64,000 nucleotides of DNA from Microbacterium sp. SD291 (GCF_017355365.1 NZ_JADIJR010000009.1:56229-120228), one strand, 5' to 3'; positions 41,111-50,208 are shown, counted from the first letter of the stretch. A program made the numbers and translations. Notes: generated from the sequence alone by a model not told the origin.

Positions 41111-41218
41111 CGACCGGGACACGCACCTGGGTCGGGACACGCACCCGGACCGGGACACGCACCGGGACCGGGACACGCACCCTGACCGGGACACGCACCC
41201 GGACCGGGAGACGCCCGG
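41111..41218. repeat. 18-bp tandem repeat (minisatellite), six units
   Basis: Unit GGACCGGGACACGCACCC repeated six times in 108 bp, with units 1, 2, 5 and 6 slightly diverged. It fills half of the divergent intergenic region between the hydrolase and the MFS gene, so copy number could change promoter spacing. Confidence 0.95.
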
Positions 41219-41286
41219 ACCGGGTGGCACCCCCGGACCGTCGGGCGCCGAGCGGATGCCGTCGGCACCCCGTGCGAGGATGAAGG

Positions 41287-42645
41287 GTGACTTCGCCCGG
41301 CCCCGACACCGACCAGCTCGAGACGGCGCCGGAGGCGAGAGGGCTCTTCGCGAGGATCTCGGCCAGCTTGAGCGATCCGGTGCTCCGCGCCCTCGTCACG
41401 GCCACGGCGGTGTCCCGCGTCGGTCGCGGCGTCTTCCTCGCGGTGACCGTGCTCTTCTTCACGCAGATCGTCGGGCTCAGCGCCACAGAGGCGGCCGTCG
41501 TGCTCGCGGTCTCGAGCGGCTGCGGTGTCGTCGCGTCCTTCCTCGGCGGCTGGCTCGCCGATCGCTGGAGCGCGAGGAAGCTGACGTTCTCGTTCGAGGT
41601 GCTCGGCGGGCTGCTGCTCGCGGCCTACGCGTTCGCCGGCGACTTCCTCTCGGCGCTGGTGCTGGCGAGCCTGTCCGGGTTCTTCGACTCGATCGGGCAT
41701 TCATCGCGGTCGGCGATCATCGCCCGCGGCTTCGCCCCCGATCGGCGGGTGCACGCCCGCGCCGTGCTCCGCACCGTCACGAACCTGTCGATCGCCGCGG
41801 GGTCGGGATTCGGCGCGATCGCGCTCGCGCTCGGAACGCCGGAGAGCTACCGGCTGGTGATCGCCGGCGCCGGCATGCTGTGCGCGGTCGGATCGCTGCC
41901 CCTGCTGCGGCTGACGGCTGCGGTCGACGCGCCCGCGCGCACGAAGGCGGGGCCCCTGCACACCGAGACCGGGTCGATCGACACGGATGCCACGGAGGCT
42001 GCGGCCGCCGAGCGGAAGGACTGGGGCCGGCGCTCGCCGTGGCGTGATCGCCGCTACCTGCTGCTGAGCGCTCTCTCGGCGATCTTCGGCATGCAGTTCG
42101 GCGTCGCCGAACTCGGAGTTCCGCTCTGGATCACCCGGAACACGAACGCCCCTGAGGTCATGGTGTCCGTGCTGCTGATCGTGAACACCACGCTGGTCGT
42201 GCTCTTCCAGGTGCGCGCCTCCCGCGGCACGCACGACCTGCGCGTGGCAGGGCGCGTCACGATGATCGCCGGATGGCTGATGGTCGTCGCCTGTCTCGTG
42301 TACGCGCTCGCCGCAGGGCTTCCCGCCTGGATCGCCATCGTCGTCCTGATCACCGGCACGATCGCGCACACCTTCGCCGAGATCCTGTCGCAGGCGGGCG
42401 CATGGGGACTCAGCTTCGAGCTCGCGGATCCGGTGCGCGCCGGCGCGTACCAGGGCGTCTTCGGCATGGGCTTCTCGCTCGGAGCGCTCGCCTCGCCGCT
42501 CGTGGTGAACGCCACCGCCATCACGTTCGGCCTTGCCGGCTGGGCGATCCTCGCGGCGATCTTCCTCGCTGCGGCGGCCGGGATCTGGGTCATCGCGCGT
42601 CGTGCCGCCGCGGCGGCATCCGCAACCGTCCCCGCGCCGGCATAG
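41287..42645 (+). CDS. MFS transporter
   Basis: 452 aa, about twelve transmembrane segments, with the MFS loop 2-3 signature GGWLADRWSARKLTFSFE and a charged mid-loop (about residues 220-255, including Thr/Asp-rich TETGSIDTDATEA). An efflux-type transporter is likely; substrate unknown. The start is GTG 41287 with AGGA 7 nt upstream. Confidence 0.88.
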   Translation: MTSPGPDTDQLETAPEARGLFARISASLSDPVLRALVTATAVSRVGRGVFLAVTVLFFTQIVGLSATEAAVVLAVSSGCGVVASFLGGWLADRWSARKLTFSFEVLGGLLLAAYAFAGDFLSALVLASLSGFFDSIGHSSRSAIIARGFAPDRRVHARAVLRTVTNLSIAAGSGFGAIALALGTPESYRLVIAGAGMLCAVGSLPLLRLTAAVDAPARTKAGPLHTETGSIDTDATEAAAAERKDWGRRSPWRDRRYLLLSALSAIFGMQFGVAELGVPLWITRNTNAPEVMVSVLLIVNTTLVVLFQVRASRGTHDLRVAGRVTMIAGWLMVVACLVYALAAGLPAWIAIVVLITGTIAHTFAEILSQAGAWGLSFELADPVRAGAYQGVFGMGFSLGALASPLVVNATAITFGLAGWAILAAIFLAAAAGIWVIARRAAAAASATVPAPA

Positions 42646-42666
42646 GCCACGGACCGCCGGCGGATG

Positions 42667-42711
42667 CGAGTTTCGAAACTCGTGTACCGACGCGGATCGC
42701 CGCGCTATCAA
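42667..42711 (+). promoter_or_regulatory. Candidate LacI-type operator and -10 of the xylanase gene
   Basis: 16-bp perfect palindrome CGAGTTTCGAAACTCG (42667-42682) centred on CG, followed by TATCAA (42706-42711) as possible -10. A GAAA/TTTC-type palindrome is known at actinobacterial xylan-utilisation promoters bound by LacI-family regulators; no such regulator gene is adjacent here. Confidence 0.55.
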
Positions 42712-42761
42712 CATAAGCGCGGAACCATGCCGCGCGATGACGACGATGTCAGGAGATTCCC

Positions 42762-43925
42762 ATGCGACGATCCATGCGATCGCTACTCGTGGCCACGGCC
42801 GCCGCGGCCCTGGTGCTGCCCCTGTGCGCAGTGTCCGCCGCGAACGCGACACCCCCGGGCTTCAGCAGCGCCGACAAGGACGCACTGCGCAATCAGGCGC
42901 CGAGCGACCTGGCGATCGGCAGCGCCGTGTGGGGCAAGCAGCAGCTCACGGACTACGACCCGGCCGCACCGACCGAGTACCAGCAGGTGCTCGGCGCCCA
43001 GTTCTCGTCGCTCACACCCGAGAACGACATGAAGTGGGATGCCATCCACCCCGCGCCGGGCGTCTACGACTTCGCGTCGGCAGATGCCCTCGTCGCCTAC
43101 GCCGAGGCGAACCACCAGCAGGTGCGCGGCCACACCCTCCTCTGGCACAGCCAGAACCCGGCCTGGGTCACCGAGGCCGGCGCTGCGTGGACCTGCGATC
43201 AGGCACGAGACGTGCTCGAGGACCACATCCGCACCGTGGTCGGCCATTTCAAGGGCCGGATCTATGAGTGGGACGTCGCGAACGAGATCTTCCAGGACAC
43301 CTGGGACAACGGCGGCGTGCGGCTGCGCACCGAGGCGAACCCGTTCCTCAGGGCCTGCGCCGATGACCCGGTCGCGCTTCTGGTGGACGCATTCCGGTGG
43401 GCGCATGAAGCCGATCCCGACGCGGTGCTGTTCCTCAACGACTACAACGCCGAAGGCGTGAACGAGAAGACCGACGCCTATTACGAGCTGGCAGAGCGGA
43501 TGCTGGACGCCGGTGCGCCGCTCGGCGGCTTCGGCGCCCAGGGCCACCTCAGCCTGCTCTACGGCTTCGACACCTCGATCCAGGCGAACTTCGAGCGGTT
43601 CGCCGCGCTCGGGCTTCAGGTCGCCGTCACCGAGGCGGATGTCCGCATCCCGCTGCTCGAGGGCGAGACCGGCCCCACTCCGGAGCAGGTCGCCGTGCAG
43701 GCCGAGCGCTATGACGCGATGCTCGAGGCGTGCCTGAACGTGACGGCGTGCTCGTCGTTCACCGTGTGGGGCTTCCCGGACGCGAACTCCTGGGTTCCCG
43801 ATGTCTTCCCTGGTGAGGGCTGGGCGACGATCCTCGAGGACGACTACTCGCCCAAGCCCGCCTTCGACGCGATGCTCCGTTCGCTGCAGGACGCCACGCC
43901 CGGCGTCTCACCCCGCCGCGGCTGA
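42762..43925 (+). CDS. Secreted endo-1,4-beta-xylanase, GH10
   Basis: 387 aa with a Sec signal peptide (cleavage near ANA-TPPG, about residue 29). The GH10 barrel carries both catalytic glutamates: WDVANEIF (acid/base E175) and VAVTEADVR (nucleophile E291), plus LTPENDMKWDAI, RGHTLLWHSQNP and the conserved tryptophan in FTVWGFPDANSW. It cleaves internal xylan bonds outside the cell. No carbohydrate-binding module follows. ATG 42762 has AGGAG 6 nt upstream. A hairpin terminator lies after it. Confidence 0.96.
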   Translation: MRRSMRSLLVATAAAALVLPLCAVSAANATPPGFSSADKDALRNQAPSDLAIGSAVWGKQQLTDYDPAAPTEYQQVLGAQFSSLTPENDMKWDAIHPAPGVYDFASADALVAYAEANHQQVRGHTLLWHSQNPAWVTEAGAAWTCDQARDVLEDHIRTVVGHFKGRIYEWDVANEIFQDTWDNGGVRLRTEANPFLRACADDPVALLVDAFRWAHEADPDAVLFLNDYNAEGVNEKTDAYYELAERMLDAGAPLGGFGAQGHLSLLYGFDTSIQANFERFAALGLQVAVTEADVRIPLLEGETGPTPEQVAVQAERYDAMLEACLNVTACSSFTVWGFPDANSWVPDVFPGEGWATILEDDYSPKPAFDAMLRSLQDATPGVSPRRG

Positions 43926-43931
43926 GCGGGC

Positions 43932-43965
43932 GTGACGGGCGACCGCAGCGCCGGTCGCCCGTCAC
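43932..43965. terminator. Bidirectional terminator between xylanase and acylase genes
   Basis: Perfect 14-bp stem (43932-43945 with 43952-43965) and a 6-nt loop, lying between two convergent stop codons 79 nt apart. Confidence 0.8.
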
Positions 43966-44003
43966 GTGCACCACGCGACGGCGTCAGGCTCTGCGAGCCC
44001 GAG

Positions 44004-46661
44004 TCACCCTGCAGGGGTCAGGACAAGCGTCTCCGTCGTCGCGGCATCCACCGCCTTGCCCGTGTATGCCCACCGCCTCTGGATTCCGGCGGCCCAGTCT
44101 TCCGCCTGATCCGTGTAGTGCTCATCGAAGGCGTGGCCGGAGGCCCCGGTCAGGTGGATCCACGTCGAATGGTCGAAGTCGGCGAGATCGACCACCATGC
44201 GCATCGACGGGACCGTCGTCGTCGCATACGAGACGCCGAGCTCCCAGCCGGTGGCGTTGACCACCGAGGCCCCTCCGCTCACGGGGTACGGTCCGCGGTT
44301 GAACAGGGCCTCGATCGGCGCGACGCCCGAAGAGCCGAGCGTGTCGCTGGTCAGGGTGATCGCGTGCAGGTCGCCCCAGTTCCAGTGCTTCACGGCACGG
44401 CCCTGAAGCGCGGACAGCTCGGCATACGCCTCCTCGGCGGACAGCGCGAGCATCTCCTCCATCCCGGCCACGTCGATCTCGGGGTTCGTCCAGAGCGGGT
44501 CCGACGGGTCGTCGAGCAGGGCGCCCACCACCGTGAACAGGCGGCCGTGGTCGTCGATCGGAAGCGGATGCTCGCGCTTCGCGAAGATGTTCCGGACGAG
44601 GTTCGACCACAGCACGTTGGCGTACGCGGCGGCGGGCGAGGCCGCGTGGTTCTGGGCATCCCAGGTGCGCAGCAGCGCGACCGCCTCCGCGGGGCCTGCA
44701 CCCTTCACCTCGATGTCCGCCATCGCGCCGGCGAGCTGCTTGCCGATCCACATCTCGCTGTCCATCTGGATGTCGCGCATGTCCTCCGCCGTGAGGGGGG
44801 CCACCGCGGCGCGGCGCTCGATCAGGTGCGCGATGCGAGATGCGCGGTAGCCGTAGTCCCAGTCCCTGGAGAGGAAGTACCCGTAGTCGTCGGTCACGAT
44901 CGCGTTGTTCGCGGTGACGATGTACCCGGACGACGGGTTGTAGGCGACCGGCAGATCCTCGAACGGGATGAAGCCGGTCCAGTCGTAGGCGCTGTCCCAC
45001 CCCGGCTGCGGCATCCAGCCGTCTCCGGCGCCGCGGATCGGCAGCCGGCCCGGGGTCTGATACCCGATGTTGCCCTCGGTGTCGGCGTAGATCAGGTTCT
45101 GCGCGGGGACGTCGAACAGCGCGGCGGCCTTGCGGAAGTCGTCGAAGTCCTTCGCCGTCGAGAGCGCGAAGACAGCGGTGCCGGCCGTGCCGGGATCGAG
45201 CGCCGTCCAGCGCAGGCTGACCGCGTACTCGCTCTCGTCGGTCGTCGCAGGTTCCGCCACTGAGGCGCCGCCCGCCGCGAGACCGGGGTCGGCATCGCCG
45301 GCGATCGCGGTGAAGTCGTCGGTGAGGCCGGAGATGATCGGCCCGTGCACCGTGGATCTGATGGTCAGCGGGATGTCGTCGCCACCGGCGACCTTGATCG
45401 TCTCGGAGCGCTCCTCGAGCGGAACCAGGGCGCCGTCGCGCCAGTAGGAGTCGCCCTCGACTTTCTCGACGTACAGATCGGTGACGTCGGTGGTGAGGTT
45501 CGTGAACCCCCATGCGACGTGCTGGTTGTGCCCGATCACGATGCCGGGCAGGCCGGAGAACGAGAACCCGGCGACGTCGAAGGGGCAGGCATCCGTCACG
45601 GTGGAGCACTTCAGCTGCACCTGGTACCAGACCGACGGCAGGGAGGCCCCGAGGTGCGGGTCGTTGGCGAGCAGAGGCATGCCGCTCTCGGTATGGTCGC
45701 CGGCAACGACCCAGGAGTTCGAGCCGATGCCCTCGCCCACGTCGCCGACGAGCAGGCTGGCGGCTTCGATGACGTCGGACGCCTCCTGCCATTCGACGGT
45801 CGAGGTGGCCGCCTGGATCTCGTCGCCGGACTTCTGCGGAGAGTGTGAGGCGGGCTCGGCATCCGTCTCCAGCGCGGTGACGGTGGAGATCTTCGGCACG
45901 ATCACCGGGTTCTCGTCGAAGGGGTAGGCGGGGTAGAGCTGCTCCAGCGTGGCCTGGACCCCCGCGGCGACACCGGGGTCTTCCGCGCCGGTGAGCTCGG
46001 TGGCCAGGAGCGCGCGCTCGGTCTCGTCTTCGATGTTGCCGCGGAGGTCCCAGGCCATCGCCTTGAGCCACGCGACCGAGTCGGCGGGCTCCCACGGCTC
46101 CGGCTCGTAGCTGCCGTACTGCATGCCGAGCACGGCATATTCTAGTGACAGCTCGGCGCCGGAGCGCGAGGCGAGATAGGCGTTCACGCCGTCGGCGTAC
46201 GCCTCGTAGTAGCCGAGGGTGGTCTCGTCCATCGCCTCGACCTCTGCTTCGGCGACCTCGCGCCAGCCGAGGGTGCGGAGGAAGGCATCCGTCGCGGCCT
46301 GCGATTCGCCGAACATCTCGGCGACCCGCCCCGCGGTGACGTGGCGGCGGAAGTCCATCTCGAAGAACCGGTCCTGCGCGTGCACGAATCCTTCTGCGTA
46401 GAACAGGTCGTCGGTCGAATCGGCCGTGATCGTCGGGATGCCGCGTTCATCCCGCTGCACCGTGACCTCGGCCTTCAGGCCGTCGAGCGCGACCTCGCCC
46501 TCGGTCTGCGGGAACGAGCGCTGGATCGTCCACGTCACGAAGAACGCGAGAGCGACGGCCACCACGACCATTCCGGCGATGACGAGGAAGGCGATCCGCC
46601 CGATTCGCACGGCGAGCGGACGGCGTGAGGGTACGGCTGCTTCCAGGGGATCGGTCGTCAT
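44004..46661 (-). CDS. Penicillin acylase-family (Ntn-hydrolase) protein, membrane-anchored
   Basis: 885 aa. An N-terminal transmembrane helix (about residues 22-45) precedes the alpha-chain region. The autocatalytic site is GEGIGSNSWVVAG: cleavage before Ser314 would make it the N-terminal nucleophile of the beta chain. ANDPHLGASLPSVWYQVQL and IGHNQHVAWGFTNLTTDVTD are typical of the beta chain. Relatives hydrolyse penicillin side chains, N-acyl-homoserine lactones or other amides; which applies is unknown. The helix suggests it acts outside the membrane. Single gene, ending at the shared terminator. Confidence 0.93.
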   Translation of the reverse strand: MTTDPLEAAVPSRRPLAVRIGRIAFLVIAGMVVVAVALAFFVTWTIQRSFPQTEGEVALDGLKAEVTVQRDERGIPTITADSTDDLFYAEGFVHAQDRFFEMDFRRHVTAGRVAEMFGESQAATDAFLRTLGWREVAEAEVEAMDETTLGYYEAYADGVNAYLASRSGAELSLEYAVLGMQYGSYEPEPWEPADSVAWLKAMAWDLRGNIEDETERALLATELTGAEDPGVAAGVQATLEQLYPAYPFDENPVIVPKISTVTALETDAEPASHSPQKSGDEIQAATSTVEWQEASDVIEAASLLVGDVGEGIGSNSWVVAGDHTESGMPLLANDPHLGASLPSVWYQVQLKCSTVTDACPFDVAGFSFSGLPGIVIGHNQHVAWGFTNLTTDVTDLYVEKVEGDSYWRDGALVPLEERSETIKVAGGDDIPLTIRSTVHGPIISGLTDDFTAIAGDADPGLAAGGASVAEPATTDESEYAVSLRWTALDPGTAGTAVFALSTAKDFDDFRKAAALFDVPAQNLIYADTEGNIGYQTPGRLPIRGAGDGWMPQPGWDSAYDWTGFIPFEDLPVAYNPSSGYIVTANNAIVTDDYGYFLSRDWDYGYRASRIAHLIERRAAVAPLTAEDMRDIQMDSEMWIGKQLAGAMADIEVKGAGPAEAVALLRTWDAQNHAASPAAAYANVLWSNLVRNIFAKREHPLPIDDHGRLFTVVGALLDDPSDPLWTNPEIDVAGMEEMLALSAEEAYAELSALQGRAVKHWNWGDLHAITLTSDTLGSSGVAPIEALFNRGPYPVSGGASVVNATGWELGVSYATTTVPSMRMVVDLADFDHSTWIHLTGASGHAFDEHYTDQAEDWAAGIQRRWAYTGKAVDAATTETLVLTPAG

Positions 46662-46794
46662 CGTCCAGAGCTCTTTCGGGTATCACGAGCTGAGACTCAG
46701 TCCCGCCGAGCCCAGATGCGCGTATCAGGTGGACGCGCCCTCGCATCCTATCCGGAGAGCGGCGGTGCCGGATGGCGCGCTCTGAACCTGTGGA

Positions 46795-48648
46795 TCACCC
46801 GATCAGGCTCGGCTGCAGATCGCGCAGCGTCCGGCGATGCGTCATCCGCGTCACGCCGGCCATCGCGAGCACCAGCGCCCCCGCGAGCCAGAGGCCGAGG
46901 ACTGCCAGGTCCCAGCCCGCCCGGCCGAGGTTCCCGCCGTACATCAGCTGGCGCATGGCGTCGACGACGTAGCCGAGGGGGAGGACGTGGTGGAGGGCCG
47001 CGAGCGGCGCGGGCAGCGTCTGCCACGGGAATGTGCCGCCGGCCGTCACGAGCTGCAGCACCATCAGCACCAGGCCGAGGAACTGCCCCACGGACCCGAG
47101 CCAGACGTTCAGCGCGAGGATGATCGCGGCGAACGTCGCCGAGGCCACGATCATCACGCCGAGCGTGCCGATCGGATGGTCGAACGTGAAGCCGAGCGTG
47201 ATCGCGAGGATCCCCATCAGCCCCACCATCTGCACCGCCCCGAGCATCGCCGGGGTCAGCCAGCCGGCGAGCGTGATCCGGACGGGCGAGTGCAGCGCCG
47301 TGACCGCGCGGCGGGAGATCGGCTTGACGATCAGGAACAGCGCGTAGATCCCGATCCAGGCCGACAGCGCCGCGAAGAACGGTGCGAGGCCAGCGCCGTA
47401 GTCCTCGGCGGAGGCGACCTTGTCGCTGGACACCTTGACCGGGTCGGCGATCGTGTCGGCCTGCAGCGAGCGCAGTGCGGGAGTGGATGCCGGGATCCGC
47501 TGCACCCCGTCGGCCAGGCCGTCCCGCAGCTCGGCGGCGCCCGCGGCCAGAGTGCCCAGTCCGTCGCGGAGCTCGGCCGCCCCGTCGTTCACGGCCGCTG
47601 CTCCCGTGGCCGCGGTGGCGGCACCGGTCGCGAGCTCGGTCGCCCCGGATGCCACGGCAGCGGCACCGTCGGCCAGCCGGTCGACCTCGCCGACAGCCGT
47701 CTGCACGGTGGTGTTGCCGTCCCGGAGCCGCGTGGCGAGCGGGTCGAGACGGGTCAGGACCTGGTCGATCTCCTCCTGCGGCATCCCGCGTTCGGCGAGC
47801 GCGGTCGCGATGTCGCTGCGCACCTGCGGCAGCGCGTCGGATGCCTGCTGCATGGCGGAGCCGGCGCGGTCGGCGACGTCGGCGAGCCGGCGGTTGCCGT
47901 CGCTGACCTGCTGGGCGCCGGCAGCCAGGGTCGTCGCCCCGGCGGAGAGCTGAGCCGTGCCCTCGGCGAGCTGCGATGCGCCGTCGGCGAGGGTGGCGCT
48001 GCCGGATGCCGCGGAGTTCGCGCCGTCGGTCAGGCGGGTGGCGCCGTCGGTGGCGGTGACGAGGCTGTCGCGGATGTCGCTCAGCCCGGTGAGAAGCCGC
48101 CCGGCGGCCTCGCTCCCGACCATCTCGGCCACCGAGCTGCGGATCTTCTCGACGGCCTGCGCGCCCATGGATGAGGCGAGGTAGTTGTTGGCGTCGTTCG
48201 TCTCGAGCTCGATCCGCGCCTGGTGCGGATCGTCGCCCGCGGCCGAGGTCAGAGCGGCCGAGAAGTCGGCGGGGATCGTCACCGTGAAGTCGACCGCACC
48301 GTCGCGGAGAGCATCCGCCGCCTCCTCGGACGTCATCCGCTGCCAGTCGAACGCGTCGCCCTCGATCAGGTTCTCGGCGACCTTCTCGCCGTAATCGACG
48401 GTGGTGGAGGCCGCGACGGCCGCGCCGGCCTGGCCCGACGGGGTGGTCGACGGCGACGCCGCACCCACGTCGTCGACGACGAGCGCGACGGGCACCTCGG
48501 GGAACTTGGCGTACGGGTCCTGGTTGGCCCAGAGGTACAGGCCGCCGTAGAGGATCGGCACGCACACGAGTGCCACGAGGGCGATGACGCCCATCCGGCT
48601 CGCGGTGAGGCGTCGCAGCTCTGCCGCGATCATGGCGGGAACCTTCAC
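46795..48648 (-). CDS. YhgE/Pip-family membrane protein
   Basis: 617 aa. One N-terminal helix (about 15-40), a long extracellular region (about 45-415) with heptad-like repeats such as LADGASQLAEGTAQLSAGA, and five C-terminal helices of the ABC-2 permease type. This is the layout of YhgE/Pip proteins, which include phage-infection proteins and EsaA-like type VII secretion parts. The start is GTG 48648, overlapping the upstream stop (GTGA). It forms an operon with a TetR repressor and an ABC-like protein; an export role is inferred. Confidence 0.92.
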   Translation of the reverse strand: MKVPAMIAAELRRLTASRMGVIALVALVCVPILYGGLYLWANQDPYAKFPEVPVALVVDDVGAASPSTTPSGQAGAAVAASTTVDYGEKVAENLIEGDAFDWQRMTSEEAADALRDGAVDFTVTIPADFSAALTSAAGDDPHQARIELETNDANNYLASSMGAQAVEKIRSSVAEMVGSEAAGRLLTGLSDIRDSLVTATDGATRLTDGANSAASGSATLADGASQLAEGTAQLSAGATTLAAGAQQVSDGNRRLADVADRAGSAMQQASDALPQVRSDIATALAERGMPQEEIDQVLTRLDPLATRLRDGNTTVQTAVGEVDRLADGAAAVASGATELATGAATAATGAAAVNDGAAELRDGLGTLAAGAAELRDGLADGVQRIPASTPALRSLQADTIADPVKVSSDKVASAEDYGAGLAPFFAALSAWIGIYALFLIVKPISRRAVTALHSPVRITLAGWLTPAMLGAVQMVGLMGILAITLGFTFDHPIGTLGVMIVASATFAAIILALNVWLGSVGQFLGLVLMVLQLVTAGGTFPWQTLPAPLAALHHVLPLGYVVDAMRQLMYGGNLGRAGWDLAVLGLWLAGALVLAMAGVTRMTHRRTLRDLQPSLIG

Positions 48649-49442
48649 TGCTCTGCTCCGATCTCGGTCGTGTGGTCGGCGGAGACGGGTGGAAAACCCG
48701 GAGCATCCGGGTCGCCGTCGGCGTGTTCATCGCCGACACGCGGGCGCACCGGCGTCTCGTCCCCGTTTTCGGAGTGCGCGGATGCCGCGGGCCGCGGCTC
48801 GTCGAGCACGAGAGGCTCGACCGGGCCCGAGGCGTTCACCGCGCCGAGCTCCTGCATCCGCTCCAGGGCGACGGCGGCGGACCCGCCGAGGATCACGAGC
48901 ATCGCGTACCCGCGGTCGGCGAACTCGCCGGCGATGCGCCACCAGCCGTCCGGGCTGCCGCCGTGCCGGTCGGGAGAGACCAGGACGATGCTCTCGGTGC
49001 CCTCCCGGAGCACGGCGAGCTCGCACAGGATCCGCACGCGGGCCGCGGGGTCGACGTTTCCGATCGGGACGGAGGCGAGCTCCCCGAAGCCCAGCCCGTT
49101 CAGCCAGCGGCGGGCGTGCAGCGGGGTGGCGCCGAGGCCTGCGAACATCAGCTCCTCGCCGACGACTCCGGCGAGAGCGATGTCGGGGTGCGGGTCGCTG
49201 ACGTCGGGGGCGTCGACCAGCGCGACGGCGCGGCGCAGCCGCCGGGAGCCCGCGGCGCCGTCGATCGTCACCCGGCCGGAGTCCGGGCGCATGCGCCCGC
49301 CCGCGATCAGGCCGAGCACGGTCGGACGCTGCTCGGTCTCGGCGATCGCGTAGCGCACGGCGCCGGTGTGGAACTCGAGGCTCGTCGGCGGCAGCGCCTG
49401 ACCGGCCCTGCCCTTCGTCACCTCGTGGAGCGCGACCCTCAT
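48645..49442 (-). CDS. ABC-ATPase-like protein lacking ATPase motifs
   Basis: 265 aa resembling the nucleotide-binding subunit of an ABC exporter in layout: LEFHTGAVRYAIAETEQRP, then VLGLIAGGRMRPDSGRVTID and LRRAVALVDAPDV. The Walker A lysine loop (GxxGxGKST) is absent (AETEQRPTVLGL), no LSGGQ signature is present, and the Walker B region reads SIVLVSPDRHGG. ATP hydrolysis is therefore unlikely. The C-terminal 60 residues are acidic and disordered. Start ATG 49442 overlaps the TetR stop (ATGA); its own stop overlaps the YhgE/Pip gene. The reading frame is intact, so it is a conserved-looking pseudo-enzyme rather than a pseudogene. Confidence 0.8.
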   Translation of the reverse strand: MRVALHEVTKGRAGQALPPTSLEFHTGAVRYAIAETEQRPTVLGLIAGGRMRPDSGRVTIDGAAGSRRLRRAVALVDAPDVSDPHPDIALAGVVGEELMFAGLGATPLHARRWLNGLGFGELASVPIGNVDPAARVRILCELAVLREGTESIVLVSPDRHGGSPDGWWRIAGEFADRGYAMLVILGGSAAVALERMQELGAVNASGPVEPLVLDEPRPAASAHSENGDETPVRPRVGDEHADGDPDAPGFPPVSADHTTEIGAEQ

Positions 49443-50059
49443 GCGCCGGTCTCCGCGGCGACGAACTCCGGGTGGGCGGCGAGCAGCGCGTCCGTCTCGC
49501 GCCAGGAGAGACCGGCGATGCTCAGCACCGTGCGCACCGCGACGTTCGCGGCGCCCGGGCTGTCGGCATCCGTCCTGGCGACCACGGTCCGTGCCATCTC
49601 CTCGATGAGGCGGGCGAGCGTCGGGGCGGCGAGATCGGTGCGGAAGCTGCCGTCGTCCTGCCCGCGGCGGGCGAGGTTCGCGACCGTGCGGCGCAGCGGT
49701 GCGAGCGCCTCGGCCGTGTGCTCGACGTGCGCCTCGTCGAGGGCGAGGGCTGCGGCGACCTGCACGTGTGCGGCCTCCTGCCAGAGAAGGGCGGTGAGGC
49801 GCGCCAGCGCGAGGCGGGCGTCGGCATCCGTCACCGATTCCGCGATCGCGTTGAAGCGCTGGGCGCCGTTCGCGATGAGCTCGCGGATCAGGGCGTCGCG
49901 GTCGTCGAAGTGGCCGTACAGGGTGCGGCGGGAGAGCCCTGCGCTGCGGGCGATCGCGTCGACGGAGGCGTGCGGGTCGCTCGCGAGGGCTGTGCGGGCG
50001 GCGTCGAGGATGCCGGCGCGATTCTCGACGGCATCGCGGCGGGGTGCACGGGTGGTCAT
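49439..50059 (-). CDS. TetR-family regulator
   Basis: 206 aa; the N-terminal TetR HTH is VDAIARSAGLSRRTLYGHFD. The C-terminal ligand domain is Ala-rich and unspecific. First gene of the operon with the ABC-like and YhgE/Pip proteins, so it likely represses them and itself through the palindrome at 50079-50094. Confidence 0.93.
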   Translation of the reverse strand: MTTRAPRRDAVENRAGILDAARTALASDPHASVDAIARSAGLSRRTLYGHFDDRDALIRELIANGAQRFNAIAESVTDADARLALARLTALLWQEAAHVQVAAALALDEAHVEHTAEALAPLRRTVANLARRGQDDGSFRTDLAAPTLARLIEEMARTVVARTDADSPGAANVAVRTVLSIAGLSWRETDALLAAHPEFVAAETGA

Positions 50060-50078
50060 GCGTCCAGGCTACTTAATA

Positions 50079-50094
50079 TGCACAAGCATGTGCA
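50079..50094. promoter_or_regulatory. Palindrome upstream of the TetR operon
   Basis: TGCACA (50079-50084) and TGTGCA (50089-50094) around AGCA; minus-strand TATTAA directly follows it toward the gene and may be the -10. Position, 20 nt before the ATG, fits a TetR autoregulatory operator. Confidence 0.55.
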
Positions 50095-50141
50095 AGATAG
50101 TTAGGCGGACTCACAGCATCCGTGTTCCGTGCGCACAGACA

Positions 50142-50208
50142 GGGGGCCGACACGCCGGATGTCGGACCGAACCGTGGAAACGGTCCGACAAGTGGCGTGT
50201 CGGCCCCC
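50142..50208 (-). terminator. Long hairpin after argG
   Basis: 15-bp stem (50142-50156 with 50194-50208), a 3-by-3 internal loop, a further 10-bp stem (50160-50169 with 50181-50190) and an 11-nt loop. It lies 24 nt after the argG stop. Very GC-rich with no U-tract. Confidence 0.65.

Noticed and set aside
41111..41218. Regular short repeats suggesting a CRISPR array.
   Set aside because: The 18-bp units are directly tandem with no unique spacers, and no cas genes are present.
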